NCBI RefSeq assembly: GCF_020166435.1
Contig: NZ_JAINZP010000007.1
Coordinates: 124,001-188,000, forward strand
Reading direction: 5' to 3'
Length of the DNA: 64,000 bases
Source: Pectobacterium versatile
GTDB lineage: Bacteria; Pseudomonadota; Gammaproteobacteria; Enterobacterales; Enterobacteriaceae
Shown here piece by piece: positions 55,902 to 64,000 of the stretch; within the stretch, counting starts at the first letter, position 1; the number at the start of each line of letters is the position of its first letter. Made by a program: the position numbers and the translations under genes. The notes under the pieces are model-generated. The model was given only the letters and a program-made list of their open reading frames with translations, searched no databases and was not told the origin of the DNA.

Positions 55902-56687
55902 GTGAAAACCCGCAACGTCCAGCCTGTGGCGAACATAGCTGAAGAGGCGACTCGAACTGAAAATGTAAAAGGGGAGCTTAAGACGCTGACAAAAGGTCTG
56001 GCGGCACTGGATTTGCTGATGCACAACCAAACGGTGCGAACTAGCGATGTCGCTGATGTGCTTGCAATCGATAAAAGCAGCGCGTCACGTATTCTGCAAA
56101 CGCTGGCTCAGGCGGGCTATGCGCAATCTGGCGAGCGCCGCAGCTTTGTGCTGGGGCCAAAATTGGCCGATAGGCCGAATACCGTGCGCCCAAAGAAAAG
56201 CCTGCGCGTGTGCGCTCGTCCGGTTCTGGAACGCCTATCTGCCCGTACCGGAGAAGCGGTACATTTATCGATTCTGGCAGATGAGCAGGTTTTATATCTG
56301 GATACGATCGAATCCAGCTACTCTTTGCGGGTTGATAGCCGTCCTGGCACTCTGGCACCTCTGGCGTATACCGCGATTGGCCGGATTTTTCTGGCGCTGG
56401 CGGGAGCACCCTTGCCCGATCAATTGCAGGCGCAAACGGAGCACACCATCACCGACCCACGTCTCTTTCAGATGGCGCTACAGACTATCGCACAGCAGGG
56501 TTATGCACTGCATGATGAAGAGTTTCATTTGGGTATTCGCGGTGCGGCTGCGCCCTTGTTCGATCGCAACGGTTACGTTATTGGCGCCGTTGGCGTTTCT
56601 GGCCCAACCGTACGTATTCACACCGAAGACCTCGATGCGTTGGGTGTGCTGGTGCGTGAAGAAGCGAATAAATTTATCATTGAATAA
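55902..56687 (+). CDS. IclR-family transcriptional regulator
   Basis: A 261-residue IclR regulator: winged helix at about 30-90 (LTKGLAALDLLMHNQTVRTS, LAIDKSSASRILQTLAQAGY) and a C-terminal effector domain (GEAVHLSILADEQVLYLDTI, AYTAIGRIFLALAGA). Start codon is GTG 55902, after GGAGAGA. It is divergent from the ABC operon and upstream of the C-S lyase-like gene, so it probably controls one or both; the intergenic AAGTTGTATATATATCAACTT at 55845-55865 is a palindrome and a possible operator. Confidence 0.88.
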   Translation: MKTRNVQPVANIAEEATRTENVKGELKTLTKGLAALDLLMHNQTVRTSDVADVLAIDKSSASRILQTLAQAGYAQSGERRSFVLGPKLADRPNTVRPKKSLRVCARPVLERLSARTGEAVHLSILADEQVLYLDTIESSYSLRVDSRPGTLAPLAYTAIGRIFLALAGAPLPDQLQAQTEHTITDPRLFQMALQTIAQQGYALHDEEFHLGIRGAAAPLFDRNGYVIGAVGVSGPTVRIHTEDLDALGVLVREEANKFIIE

Positions 56688-56874
56688 TCGGATGAGACCG
56701 CGCGTTCCGGCGTGTCTCTCACCGTATGACATCAGGTTAAGGTCAATTCGGAATATGATGTAATATTGCTGTATATGCAAAATTTAAGATAGTTGTTGAT
56801 TTAGGGATGGGTTGCGGCAGACTGGTAAAAAGAGAGGAATCGGGGCCAGCCCATCAACGAGAACACGATTTATC

Positions 56875-58044
56875 ATGAAACCTGAAACGAAGGTTATCCA
56901 TGCCGGACGCCATCCAGATGATTTTCTTGGTGCGGTTAATACACCGGTCTACCGTACATCCACGGTAATTTGCAATTCGATGGCGGAGTGGGACAGTAAA
57001 CAGCGCCAGCAAACCTCTTTCGATGAGCCAGAACTCTTCTACGGCCGCCACGGCACCCCAACCACGAAGTCGTTGCAAGAGGCCATCGCAGAGCTGGAAG
57101 GTGGCTATAAATCCTTTGTTTATCCCTCCGGCGTGTCCGCGTGCGCGACAGCCATTTTAGCGTTTACCTCGGCAGATGATCATGTGCTGGTGCCTGACAG
57201 TGTCTATGGCCCAGTGCGCCAGATTGCTGGCACGCTGTTGAAAAGATTTCGTATCAACGTCGAGTTTTACGATCCGGCGCTGGGGGCGGATATTGAAAAA
57301 TTATTCCGACCTGAAACCCGTGTGGTATACACCGAAGCGCCAGGTTCAATGACGTTTGAAATGCAGGATATACCGGCCATTGCTGAGGCCGCTCATCGTC
57401 ATGGTGCCATTGTCGTGATGGATAACACTTGGGCTAGCCCGCTGTATTTTCAACCCTTTACTAAAGGCGTAGATATCTCTGTGCAGGCGGCGACAAAATA
57501 CATTGTCGGCCATTCTGATGTCATGATGGGGATTGTGACCACCACCGAAGCGACCTACCAACGTCTGAAAGCGACCACGCATGAGCTGGGTTTGCTTGCC
57601 AGCCCTGACGATTGTTATCTGGCGCAGCGCGGTTTGCGCACGTTGCATGTCCGCTTGGAACGCCATTATCAAACGGGGCTTCGGCTTGCCGAATTTATTG
57701 CCCGCCAGCCAGAAGTTGCCCGCGTCATTCACCCTGCGTTACCCGGCGATCCGGGACATGCCCTGTGGAAACGTGATTTCACGGGGGCATCGGGGCTCTT
57801 TGCGTTTGCGCTCCACCCTGCGTTAAGCCACAAACGCACTGCGTTTGTTGAAGCGCTCACCTTGTTTGGCATTGGCGGTTCCTGGGGAGGCTACGAAAGC
57901 CTAATCCTACCGCTGAACCCCGTCCGATCTGTTCACCCTGATGCGCATCCTGGGACGTTGCTGCGTATTCATGCGGGATTAGAGAGTGTGGACGATCTGT
58001 TGGCCGATCTGGAACGGGCTTTTGCCCTTATTCGCCAATCTTAG
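56875..58044 (+). CDS. Cys/Met metabolism PLP enzyme (cystathionine beta-lyase-like)
   Basis: A 389-residue PLP enzyme of the MetC/MetB family. Motifs include FYGRHGTPTT, YPSGVSACATAIL near 82, EAPGSMTFEMQDI, the Asp-containing VVMDNTWASPLYFQP, and the PLP lysine in VQAATKYIVGHSDVMMG near 205. It would cleave C-S bonds in cystathionine or cysteine derivatives. ATG 56875 (MKPETKVIH) is chosen over an ATG 63 bases earlier. Its neighbours are an amino-acid importer, a sulfurtransferase and a CapA-like gene, which supports a role in using a sulfur amino acid other than the housekeeping MetC reaction. Confidence 0.9.
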   Translation: MKPETKVIHAGRHPDDFLGAVNTPVYRTSTVICNSMAEWDSKQRQQTSFDEPELFYGRHGTPTTKSLQEAIAELEGGYKSFVYPSGVSACATAILAFTSADDHVLVPDSVYGPVRQIAGTLLKRFRINVEFYDPALGADIEKLFRPETRVVYTEAPGSMTFEMQDIPAIAEAAHRHGAIVVMDNTWASPLYFQPFTKGVDISVQAATKYIVGHSDVMMGIVTTTEATYQRLKATTHELGLLASPDDCYLAQRGLRTLHVRLERHYQTGLRLAEFIARQPEVARVIHPALPGDPGHALWKRDFTGASGLFAFALHPALSHKRTAFVEALTLFGIGGSWGGYESLILPLNPVRSVHPDAHPGTLLRIHAGLESVDDLLADLERAFALIRQS

Positions 58045-58100
58045 CCTGCCATTCGAGGCATTTCATCGAACGACAAATCATTCTAAAAGAGAGTCATGCT

Positions 58101-59429
58101 ATGCGAATTATTGCCTGTGGGGATTTACTGTTTTCCAGTCGCAATCTGGCCGCGCGAGTAGATAAAAATATCGTTGATCAGCTTGCGGCGGCGGATGCGG
58201 TTTTCGCCAATGCCGAATTTTGTTGCCCAAAACCCACCACGCCACCTGCGGCGGGTCGTGGCTATATCACGGCGGTGAAGCAGGCAACGCTGGACGAGTT
58301 TGTTGATTTAAATATCAAGCTGGTTTCTTTTGCCAACAACCACACGGGGGATTTTGGCTGGGAAGGCGTCGTTGATACCATTGATGCAGCAGAAGAACGC
58401 GGGCTGATTCACTGCGGCGTAGGGCGTAACCTTGATGATGCCCGTGCGGCGCGGTTCCTCGATACGCCAAAAGGGCGAGTCGGTGTCGTTGCCGTCAGCA
58501 GCACCCGTTCGGAAATCTTTGCCGCGAGTGTCGCAGGGGGCAGTGTGGTTGCACGCCCTGGTCTTAACCCGCTACGTTGGGGGCGAGCTTACGTATTACC
58601 GGACAAGGAATTCGAGCAACTACAGGGGATCACTGAACTGCTTGGCGTCGCTGCCAGTAACCGTGAAGGTGCCCGAATTGAAGTGATGGCAGATCAGGGG
58701 CCCGATCGTTTTAAATTCGGTTCGCTGTTTGAAAGTTCGATACAGATAGAGCGCGGTGAACAGGCTCACGTTCGCACGTTTATGAATGAAGAAGACTGCG
58801 CCGCGATTCTGAAAAGCGTACGCGATGCGGCAAACCGTTCTGATGTCGCCATCGTCAGCCTTCATACGCATGAAGGGGAAGGCGATGGCTGGTATGCTCC
58901 ACATCCCCCAGCATTTATCGAAGATTTTGCCCGCCGGGCCATTGATGCGGGGGCATCAGCCGTGGTGGGGCATGGCGCGCATTTCCTGCGTGGGGTGGAA
59001 ATTTATAATAAACGCCCGATTTTTTACAATCTGGGCAGCCTGCTGATGGAGTTTGAAGCGGGTGAATCGATTATCGCGCCAGAAATGTATGCCGCTTATG
59101 GCTACGAGCACGATGCGCGTCCTTCCGATTTGCACCGGGCGCGCGCAAAAGATCAGGAGGGGAATTTCATTGGCTTCAATGCTGAATCCCGTTTCTCCAA
59201 AAACTGTGCCGCGCTGCTGGATTACGCCGACGGGGCGCTACAGTTCACATTATTGCCTCTCGATCTGGGTATGAACCGTGAACGCCCGCTCGATCGTGGC
59301 TTACCCGTTACGGTGTCTGCGGCTCTCGGGCATGAAATTGCGGCCGATCTGACGCGTATGAGTGCACGCTATGGCACGGTATTACGCTATGACGAGGCGC
59401 TCGGAACGATCGCGATTGAATCAGCCTAG
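58101..59429 (+). CDS. CapA-family metallophosphatase-like protein (PGA_cap)
   Basis: A 442-residue protein of the CapA/PgsA family, a calcineurin-like fold. Metal-binding motifs are CGDLLFS at the start, NAEFCC, FANNHTGDFG near 77, SLHTHEGEG near 254 and VVGHGAHFLRGVE near 292. Unlike capsule CapA it has no signal peptide or membrane anchor, so it is cytoplasmic and probably not involved in poly-gamma-glutamate capsule. It follows the C-S lyase-like gene by 56 bases in the same direction, so a catabolic hydrolase role is plausible; the reaction is unknown. Confidence 0.85.
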   Translation: MRIIACGDLLFSSRNLAARVDKNIVDQLAAADAVFANAEFCCPKPTTPPAAGRGYITAVKQATLDEFVDLNIKLVSFANNHTGDFGWEGVVDTIDAAEERGLIHCGVGRNLDDARAARFLDTPKGRVGVVAVSSTRSEIFAASVAGGSVVARPGLNPLRWGRAYVLPDKEFEQLQGITELLGVAASNREGARIEVMADQGPDRFKFGSLFESSIQIERGEQAHVRTFMNEEDCAAILKSVRDAANRSDVAIVSLHTHEGEGDGWYAPHPPAFIEDFARRAIDAGASAVVGHGAHFLRGVEIYNKRPIFYNLGSLLMEFEAGESIIAPEMYAAYGYEHDARPSDLHRARAKDQEGNFIGFNAESRFSKNCAALLDYADGALQFTLLPLDLGMNRERPLDRGLPVTVSAALGHEIAADLTRMSARYGTVLRYDEALGTIAIESA

Positions 59430-59532
59430 ACGGCAATTCTCTGTCAGCCTATGCCTCATGAAAGAGGCATAGGTGAATATTTTCCTGCTCGTTTTTCCTC
59501 TATGCTTCTCTTTTCTCACTTTACCGGGCTGT

Positions 59533-59582
59533 TATACCCGTCATACTTCACGCTGCTTTGGGTTGGCTGCGTTTAGCGATCT
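59533..59582. repeat. partial family A repeat end
   Basis: TATACCCGTCATACTTCACG followed by GGTTGGCTGCGTTTAG matches the left end of the family A copies at 4998 and 22988 with a few substitutions. No right end is present, so this is a truncated copy. It lies 75 bases before a LysR start. Confidence 0.65.
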
Positions 59583-59656
59583 TTGGCTTTTCTGTGCAAA
59601 TCTTGGCAAGAAATGCCCCTTTTTACCCTGTTTGTCTCTGTCGGAGAGTCGATCGA

Positions 59657-60550
59657 ATGTCGTTAAAAGCCTTACGCACGTTGGTCGCGATTGCTCAGTA
59701 TGGATCGTTTGCCCGCGCGGCTGAAGCTGTATGCCTGACGCAATCTGCCGTCAGCCTGCATGTCCGCAGCCTGGAAGAAGACTTCAAGGTGTCGCTTTTC
59801 GATCGCTCACGTCGCATCCCAGTACTCACCGAAGCCGGACATCGTGCGGTGGAGCAGGCGCGGGATATCCTTGCGCAGTATGACGGCATCGCCGCCGAGT
59901 TAGGCGAGGGTGGGGAACTGGCCGGACGCCTGCGAATTGGCGCGATCCAGACCGCACTGGCTGGCGTTTTGCCCGCCGCGCTGGCTGCATTGCGTCGCGC
60001 TCATCCACGCCTGCGTGTTCTGGTGAATTCGGGGATGTCGGCGGAGCTGGCAATTCGCATTGATGCTGGCGAACTGGACGCCGCTGTGACCACTGAGCCG
60101 GTAAAACCTTATCCAACCGGTCTGGTGAGCACGCCGCTGTATCAGGAGGGATTCTGGATCGTTGCCCCACCGGCGCTAGCGTCTCTGGATGCCAGACAGC
60201 TCCTGCAAGATCGTCCTTTCATTCGTTTCGATCGTCGAGCCTGGGCTGGGCGAACTATCGATCGCGAGCTGCGCCGTCAGCGGCTGCGGGTACAAACCGA
60301 TATGGAGCTGGACAGTCAGGACGCGATTATTCAGATGGTCGCCAGTGGGCTTGGCGTAGCGGTGATTCCACTGTCCGAGCGGGAGAAGAACCGTTTGGAT
60401 AATCTGGTCTGTATCCCATTCGGCGAACCTCAGCAGCAGCGTCGTGTTGTGCTGCTGGAGCGCGAAGACCGCCCAGCGGCACGCCTTGCTGCGGCGCTGG
60501 CGGAAGCGATTCGAACACAGTCTGGTGACGATGTCATCCATGAGAAATAA
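59657..60550 (+). CDS. LysR-type regulator
   Basis: A 297-residue LysR regulator with the helix-turn-helix near the start (YGSFARAAEAVCLTQSAVSL) and an effector domain similar to CbbR/Nac-type proteins. ATG 59657 (MSLKALRTL) follows GGAGAG; the open frame extends 33 codons upstream into the repeat fragment and is not used. It lies just before an aminotransferase and AEC transporter pair in the same direction and probably controls them. Confidence 0.88.
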   Translation: MSLKALRTLVAIAQYGSFARAAEAVCLTQSAVSLHVRSLEEDFKVSLFDRSRRIPVLTEAGHRAVEQARDILAQYDGIAAELGEGGELAGRLRIGAIQTALAGVLPAALAALRRAHPRLRVLVNSGMSAELAIRIDAGELDAAVTTEPVKPYPTGLVSTPLYQEGFWIVAPPALASLDARQLLQDRPFIRFDRRAWAGRTIDRELRRQRLRVQTDMELDSQDAIIQMVASGLGVAVIPLSEREKNRLDNLVCIPFGEPQQQRRVVLLEREDRPAARLAAALAEAIRTQSGDDVIHEK

Positions 60551-60638
60551 TTGAGTTAATGTCGATTTAATCTCGTTTTTTTCTCATCAGAAGTCCCGCT
60601 ATGGTAGTGCCTGTTTCTTCACTTTCAGGTACTGACTC

Positions 60639-61799
60639 ATGGTGTCCACTTCGCAGTCTATTTCCCCTCCACTATCACCGATTTTGCAAATGGCTCGGCG
60701 AGCCGCAGCGCGACGAGCCGAAGGGCATGATGTTATCGATCTGACATTAGGTGAGCCTGATTTCAGCGCGCCTGAGCATGTGATTAGTGCGGCGCATGAG
60801 GCACTCGCACAGCCGTTGACCTACTCACCGGCGAATGGTCTACCGCGCTTACGTCAGGCGATTCGGGCGCGGTTGCAGCAGGATCGTGGGCTAACGTATG
60901 GCGATGATCAGATTGCCGTTGGCTGTGGTGCAAAGCAGATTATCTTCAATGCGTTCCTCGCCACGCTACGGCCAGGGGATGAGGTCATCATTCCTGCACC
61001 CTATTGGGCAAGCTACCCCGACATGGTGCGGATGTTTGGTGGCGTGCCGATTATCCTGCCAACGGAAACGCGGAACGGGTTTCGGCTGGAGCCGTCATCC
61101 CTTGCGGCAGCGCTGAGTGACCGTACACGCTGGCTGGTACTTAATGCGCCGGGAAATCCGTCGGGTGCCACTTATGAGCCAGCGACATTGCTGGCCTTCG
61201 CGGAAATTCTTCGTCAGCATCCTCAGGTGCGTGTGCTCTCGGACGATATCTATGCGCACATCCGCTTTGGTTCGGAGCCTTATGCCACGCTGGCGGCGGT
61301 GGCAGAGGATATGAGAGAGCGTACGCTAGTGGTTGATGGCGTTTCCAAAGCGTATGCCATGACGGGCTGGCGCGTGGGGTGGGGCTGCGGCTCGGCGGAA
61401 TTGGTTCGGGCGATCACATCGATACAATCGCAGAACTGTACGCAGACCAGCACGCTCAGCCAATTGGCGGCTATCGCTGCGTTGGAAGGGCCGCAGGATG
61501 GGTTGGCAGAACGAGCGGTAATCTATCGGCAGCGTCGCGACGCGGCGTTGACGGAGTTACGCCGTAGCCCATGTATCGACGTGATGACGCCCGATGGGGC
61601 TTTTTACCTGTTGCCGAAAATTCACGGTGTGCGTGACGATAATGCGTTGGCATTGCGCCTGCTTGATGCGGGCGTCGCGACGGTTCCTGGAAGCGCATTT
61701 GGTGTTCCGGGTCACCTGCGTCTGTCTTTCGCTACCGATTTGGCAGTTTTGGTCGAAGGATGCAGACGGATTGTCACTGCGCTGGAGGCAAGCGAATGA
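60639..61799 (+). CDS. class I/II aminotransferase (aspartate aminotransferase-like)
   Basis: A 386-residue PLP aminotransferase of fold type I. Motifs: DLTLGEPDFSAPEHV near 33, YSPANGLPRLRQAIR, APGNPSGATY near 170, and the PLP lysine in VDGVSKAYAMTGWRVGWG near 235. Relatives transaminate aspartate, aromatic or cysteine-type substrates. It overlaps the transporter gene after it by four bases (ATGA). With the sulfurtransferase gene across the cluster it could turn cysteine into mercaptopyruvate; this is inference. Confidence 0.9.
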   Translation: MVSTSQSISPPLSPILQMARRAAARRAEGHDVIDLTLGEPDFSAPEHVISAAHEALAQPLTYSPANGLPRLRQAIRARLQQDRGLTYGDDQIAVGCGAKQIIFNAFLATLRPGDEVIIPAPYWASYPDMVRMFGGVPIILPTETRNGFRLEPSSLAAALSDRTRWLVLNAPGNPSGATYEPATLLAFAEILRQHPQVRVLSDDIYAHIRFGSEPYATLAAVAEDMRERTLVVDGVSKAYAMTGWRVGWGCGSAELVRAITSIQSQNCTQTSTLSQLAAIAALEGPQDGLAERAVIYRQRRDAALTELRRSPCIDVMTPDGAFYLLPKIHGVRDDNALALRLLDAGVATVPGSAFGVPGHLRLSFATDLAVLVEGCRRIVTALEASE

Positions 61800-62722
61800 T
61801 CGTCTCGCTCCTGCTGGCGCTGTTGCCTATCGTGCTACTGATCGTGTTGGGATCGTGGTTACGTCAGCACGCTTTTCTGACGGCGGCATTTTGGCCACAG
61901 GCTGAAAGGCTGGGCTATTACCTTCTGCTTCCCGCACTATTTCTGCATGGGCTGGCGACAGCGCGTCTGGATGGCGTGCCGGTAGCGGCGATGATCCTGA
62001 CGCTGGTGTGCTCGACACTGGCTGTCGCTGTCGGGCTGGTCGCAGTACGCCGCTGCTTTCCTGTTGATGATGCAGCGTTTACCTCGGTATTTCAGGGCGG
62101 TGTCCGTTTTAATAACTACGTTGGCGTGTCTGCCGCTGCCGGGCTATTTGGTGCACACGGTGTGGCGCTTGCCGCCGTCGCGAACGCGGCAATTGTGCCG
62201 ACGGTCAATATTCTTTGTGTCTTGATCTTCGCCCGCTACGGCAAGGCTGGGACGCCGTCATTCAAGAATATCGTGCGGCTGCTGGCGCTAAACCCGCTGG
62301 TGGTGGCCTGTGCCATCGGCATTACTTTGCAGATTACCGGGTTAGGGTTGCCGCCGGGGATTGAACCAGTAATGAAATCATTGGGACAGGCGTCGCTGCC
62401 GCTTGGGCTGCTGTGCGTGGGCGCGGCGCTGGATTTCTCTGCCGCGCGCAGCTGGCTGCGTCCTGTAGTGATTGCATCATGCGCGAAATTTATTGCGATG
62501 CCGCTGGTGACGATCGTCGCCTGCCACCTCTTTGGTCTGTCTGGCCCCGCGGCGATTGCCGCACTGCTGTTTCAGGCGCTGCCGACGGCATCGTCGTCTT
62601 ACATTATGGCTCGTCAACTGGGGGGCGATGCGCCATTGATGGCGGGCATCATTGCGGTTCAGACACTGGTGGCGGGCATTGCGCTGCCGATTGCCGTCCT
62701 TGGGCTGAGCGGACTGTTATAA
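61796..62722 (+). CDS. AEC-family transporter
   Basis: A 308-residue membrane protein of the auxin efflux carrier family with about ten helices, Gln/Asn-containing broken-helix motifs (GGVRFNNYVGVSAAAGL near 112) and the end QTLVAGIALPIAVLGLSGLL. AEC members in bacteria move organic acids or amino acids. ATG 61796 overlaps the aminotransferase stop, so they are translationally coupled. It probably moves the substrate or product of the aminotransferase. Confidence 0.87.
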   Translation: MIVSLLLALLPIVLLIVLGSWLRQHAFLTAAFWPQAERLGYYLLLPALFLHGLATARLDGVPVAAMILTLVCSTLAVAVGLVAVRRCFPVDDAAFTSVFQGGVRFNNYVGVSAAAGLFGAHGVALAAVANAAIVPTVNILCVLIFARYGKAGTPSFKNIVRLLALNPLVVACAIGITLQITGLGLPPGIEPVMKSLGQASLPLGLLCVGAALDFSAARSWLRPVVIASCAKFIAMPLVTIVACHLFGLSGPAAIAALLFQALPTASSSYIMARQLGGDAPLMAGIIAVQTLVAGIALPIAVLGLSGLL

Positions 62723-63186
62723 ATTCCTCGAATGTTCTTTTTGTAACAATGCCTTGCTAACGGCATCAGTCTTTCACGTTCAGCCAGTTTTCTTTGTCAT
62801 GATGAAGGCAAAATTTTACTATTCCCCAGATGTGGCCAATAAAGTCCTACTCCAGTGATTTGATATGCCAAAACCATTCACTTTGGAAGCTCGTGTCGGT
62901 GATAAGGGGGACTTTCGTTTGCGGGGCGATGGCACTGGCAAGTGTGTCAAGAAAGGTATTTAACGCCTGATACTGGTGAGCGAAAGTGTTGCACCGTTTA
63001 TCAACGCAGTGGTTGAATCAATAAGCGAATTTTGCCGATATTGATGTGTCGAAGTTAAAGCATCACAGAAAAAAATCTGACATACTTTACTGACTGGCAT
63101 AGGGTGATCTCATTGAGTTTTTTGGCGAAAATCAGTAGATCATAGAACTCTATGCCTGTCTCTTTTTCTGGGGATTCGTCAGCCTT
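62723..63186. other. intergenic region with gene fragments
   Basis: About 460 bases without an intact gene. A 32-codon plus frame (62865-62963, MPKPFTLEARVGDKGDFRLR...) lacks a ribosome site, and a second open stretch (about 63025-63090, reading ANFADIDVSKLKHHRKKSD) lacks a start. They look like remains of one or two lost genes that I cannot name. Confidence 0.4.
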
Positions 63187-63235
63187 CTGGGTAATAAAAA
63201 GCCGCCTTCTATGAAGGCGGCTTTTTATTACCCAG
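63187..63235. terminator. perfect 22-bp inverted repeat, bidirectional terminator
   Basis: CTGGGTAATAAAAAGCCGCC plus TT (63187-63208) pairs base for base with 63214-63235 around a CTATG loop. The GCCGCC stem flanked by A-runs and T-runs gives a terminator on both strands. The stop codon and last codons of the gene at 63228 lie inside the right arm, and the left arm repeats the same codons outside the gene. Confidence 0.85.
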
Positions 63236-63677
63236 CCATTAGCCAGAAAGAGACTAATGGTATTTTAACGTAAAATAATGTTTTATCTTTCGCTGGCCAT
63301 AACTGAATATTAACATCGTAATTTTGATATTTAATATTATCCAGAAGTAATGCATTCCCTCCAGGGTAATTATGAGGAGCATCGGCATTTCCTTCATAAT
63401 AATTTATTTTTTCTACAGCCCCACCATCAAAAGAAATGCTGGCTTCACCTTTTTTACTATTAGGGTCTTTATCGAGAAGGTTAATATCAAGGGTTGTATT
63501 AAAAGGAACGCTGTGAATATTCACGTCAATCGTGATGTTGGCGCTGAAATCGCTGATGGAATTGACGTTGATAGTACCACAATTATCCATGCTACCAAAA
63601 GAAAATAATTGCCATGAAGCCGGTAATTTTTGACCTGTAGTTGCTGCTGTTCCTACAAAATCTGTAATTTTAGCCAT
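63228..63677 (-). CDS. hypothetical beta-rich protein, 149 residues
   Basis: An acidic 149-residue protein I do not recognise. It starts after AGAGGATTAAA (ATG 63677) and has no signal peptide or membrane helix. Alternating polar and hydrophobic residues (SDFSANITIDVNIHSVPF, YDVNIQLWPAKDKTLFYVKI) suggest an all-beta fold, perhaps a jelly roll or lectin-like sandwich, with a single Cys (residue 33). The end PLVSFWLMAG is very hydrophobic. It stands alone with an AT-rich promoter region (63678-64000) and a perfect terminator. A secreted or cargo protein is possible, but no function can be given. Confidence 0.75.
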   Translation of the reverse strand: MAKITDFVGTAATTGQKLPASWQLFSFGSMDNCGTINVNSISDFSANITIDVNIHSVPFNTTLDINLLDKDPNSKKGEASISFDGGAVEKINYYEGNADAPHNYPGGNALLLDNIKYQNYDVNIQLWPAKDKTLFYVKIPLVSFWLMAG

Positions 63678-64000
63678 TTTAATCCTCTATTGATTGTTTT
63701 TTATTAACGTCATATGTCATTAAAACATAATAAATAGGTTGTAATGCTGGGATTTATTTGTTTTTTTGACGTGTCGTATTTATTGTTATTGTAATTCCCG
63801 ACGTGTTCAATATGATTTATGGATGAGGGTAATAAAGCATAGGCCAATTTAATTTCACAATGAATAATGCTTTTTTGTGTTTTTTAGTCAAATAATAATG
63901 GTTTTTTTAACTTAAATTTATACCAAGTAATTTTTGACATAGTAGATCTCTTTGGGAGAATTTATTCTAAATGAATTTTTCAACGAGGTTGATGGCGATA
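63678..64000. other. AT-rich region at the right edge
   Basis: About 320 very AT-rich bases upstream of the orphan gene. It should hold that gene's promoter and perhaps an H-NS target. An ATG near 63971 opens a frame (MNFSTRLMAI) that runs off the window and cannot be judged. Confidence 0.4.

Noticed and set aside
62865..62963. 32-codon frame MPKPFTLEARVGDK...
   Set aside because: No ribosome site and no known family; treated as a possible gene fragment in the intergenic note.

Overview
The window looks like a chromosomal segment of a soft-rot enterobacterium, most probably Pectobacterium. Conserved enterobacterial blocks (ubiK, riboswitch-ribB, norR/norVW, class I fumarase, rspAB, mdtG) sit beside an svx gene, which codes for the secreted AvrXca-like virulence protein known from Pectobacterium. 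Dispersed palindromic repeats, IS remnants and AT-rich accessory islands mark recent change. No tRNA, rRNA or CRISPR array was seen.

Layout. 0-2.4 kb: arylamine N-acetyltransferase, small hydrolase and a decayed IS256-type transposase. 2.5-5 kb: ubiK, FMN riboswitch plus ribB, tehB-like methyltransferase. 5.2-9.6 kb: nitric oxide detoxification, norVW divergent from norR, with a sigma-54 promoter and three NorR-type sites. 9.8-16 kb: fumarase, LysR plus PACE efflux pair, DMT exporter plus Lrp/AsnC regulator, alkB. 16.2-21.2 kb: a five-gene operon coding for a Tat-exported NrfC-like ferredoxin, an NrfD-like quinol dehydrogenase, an MFS transporter, an FMN-binding protein and a periplasmic FrdA-like flavoprotein; it reads as an anaerobic respiratory reductase of unknown substrate. 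21.8-26.3 kb: exported esterase, LysR regulator, and a PAAR/S-pyocin/HNH toxin with its immunity gene. 26.6-33.1 kb: rspA-rspB-ydfJ-ydfI-rspR, a sugar-acid cluster.

33.4-36 kb: an AT-rich island with two paralogous proteins carrying an F-box-like motif, separated by a broken IS1-type element. This is the most unusual content of the window and could encode host-targeted effectors. 36-41.7 kb: a self-contained TonB system (ExbD, TonB, receptor, ExbB) whose last gene is an exported phospholipase D-like protein. 42-45.7 kb: mdtG, a tiny CRP-linked ORF, and svx. 46.3-50.3 kb: chemoreceptor, NCS1 permease, LuxR-type regulator, GNAT acetyltransferase. 50.7-62.7 kb: a metabolic island around an amino-acid ABC transporter with mercaptopyruvate sulfurtransferase-like, C-S lyase-like, CapA-like, aminotransferase and AEC transporter genes and two regulators; it suggests uptake and breakdown of a sulfur-containing or unusual amino acid. 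The right end holds an orphan beta-rich protein gene ending inside a perfect 22-bp inverted repeat.

All identifications come from reading the protein and DNA sequence; no database search was run.
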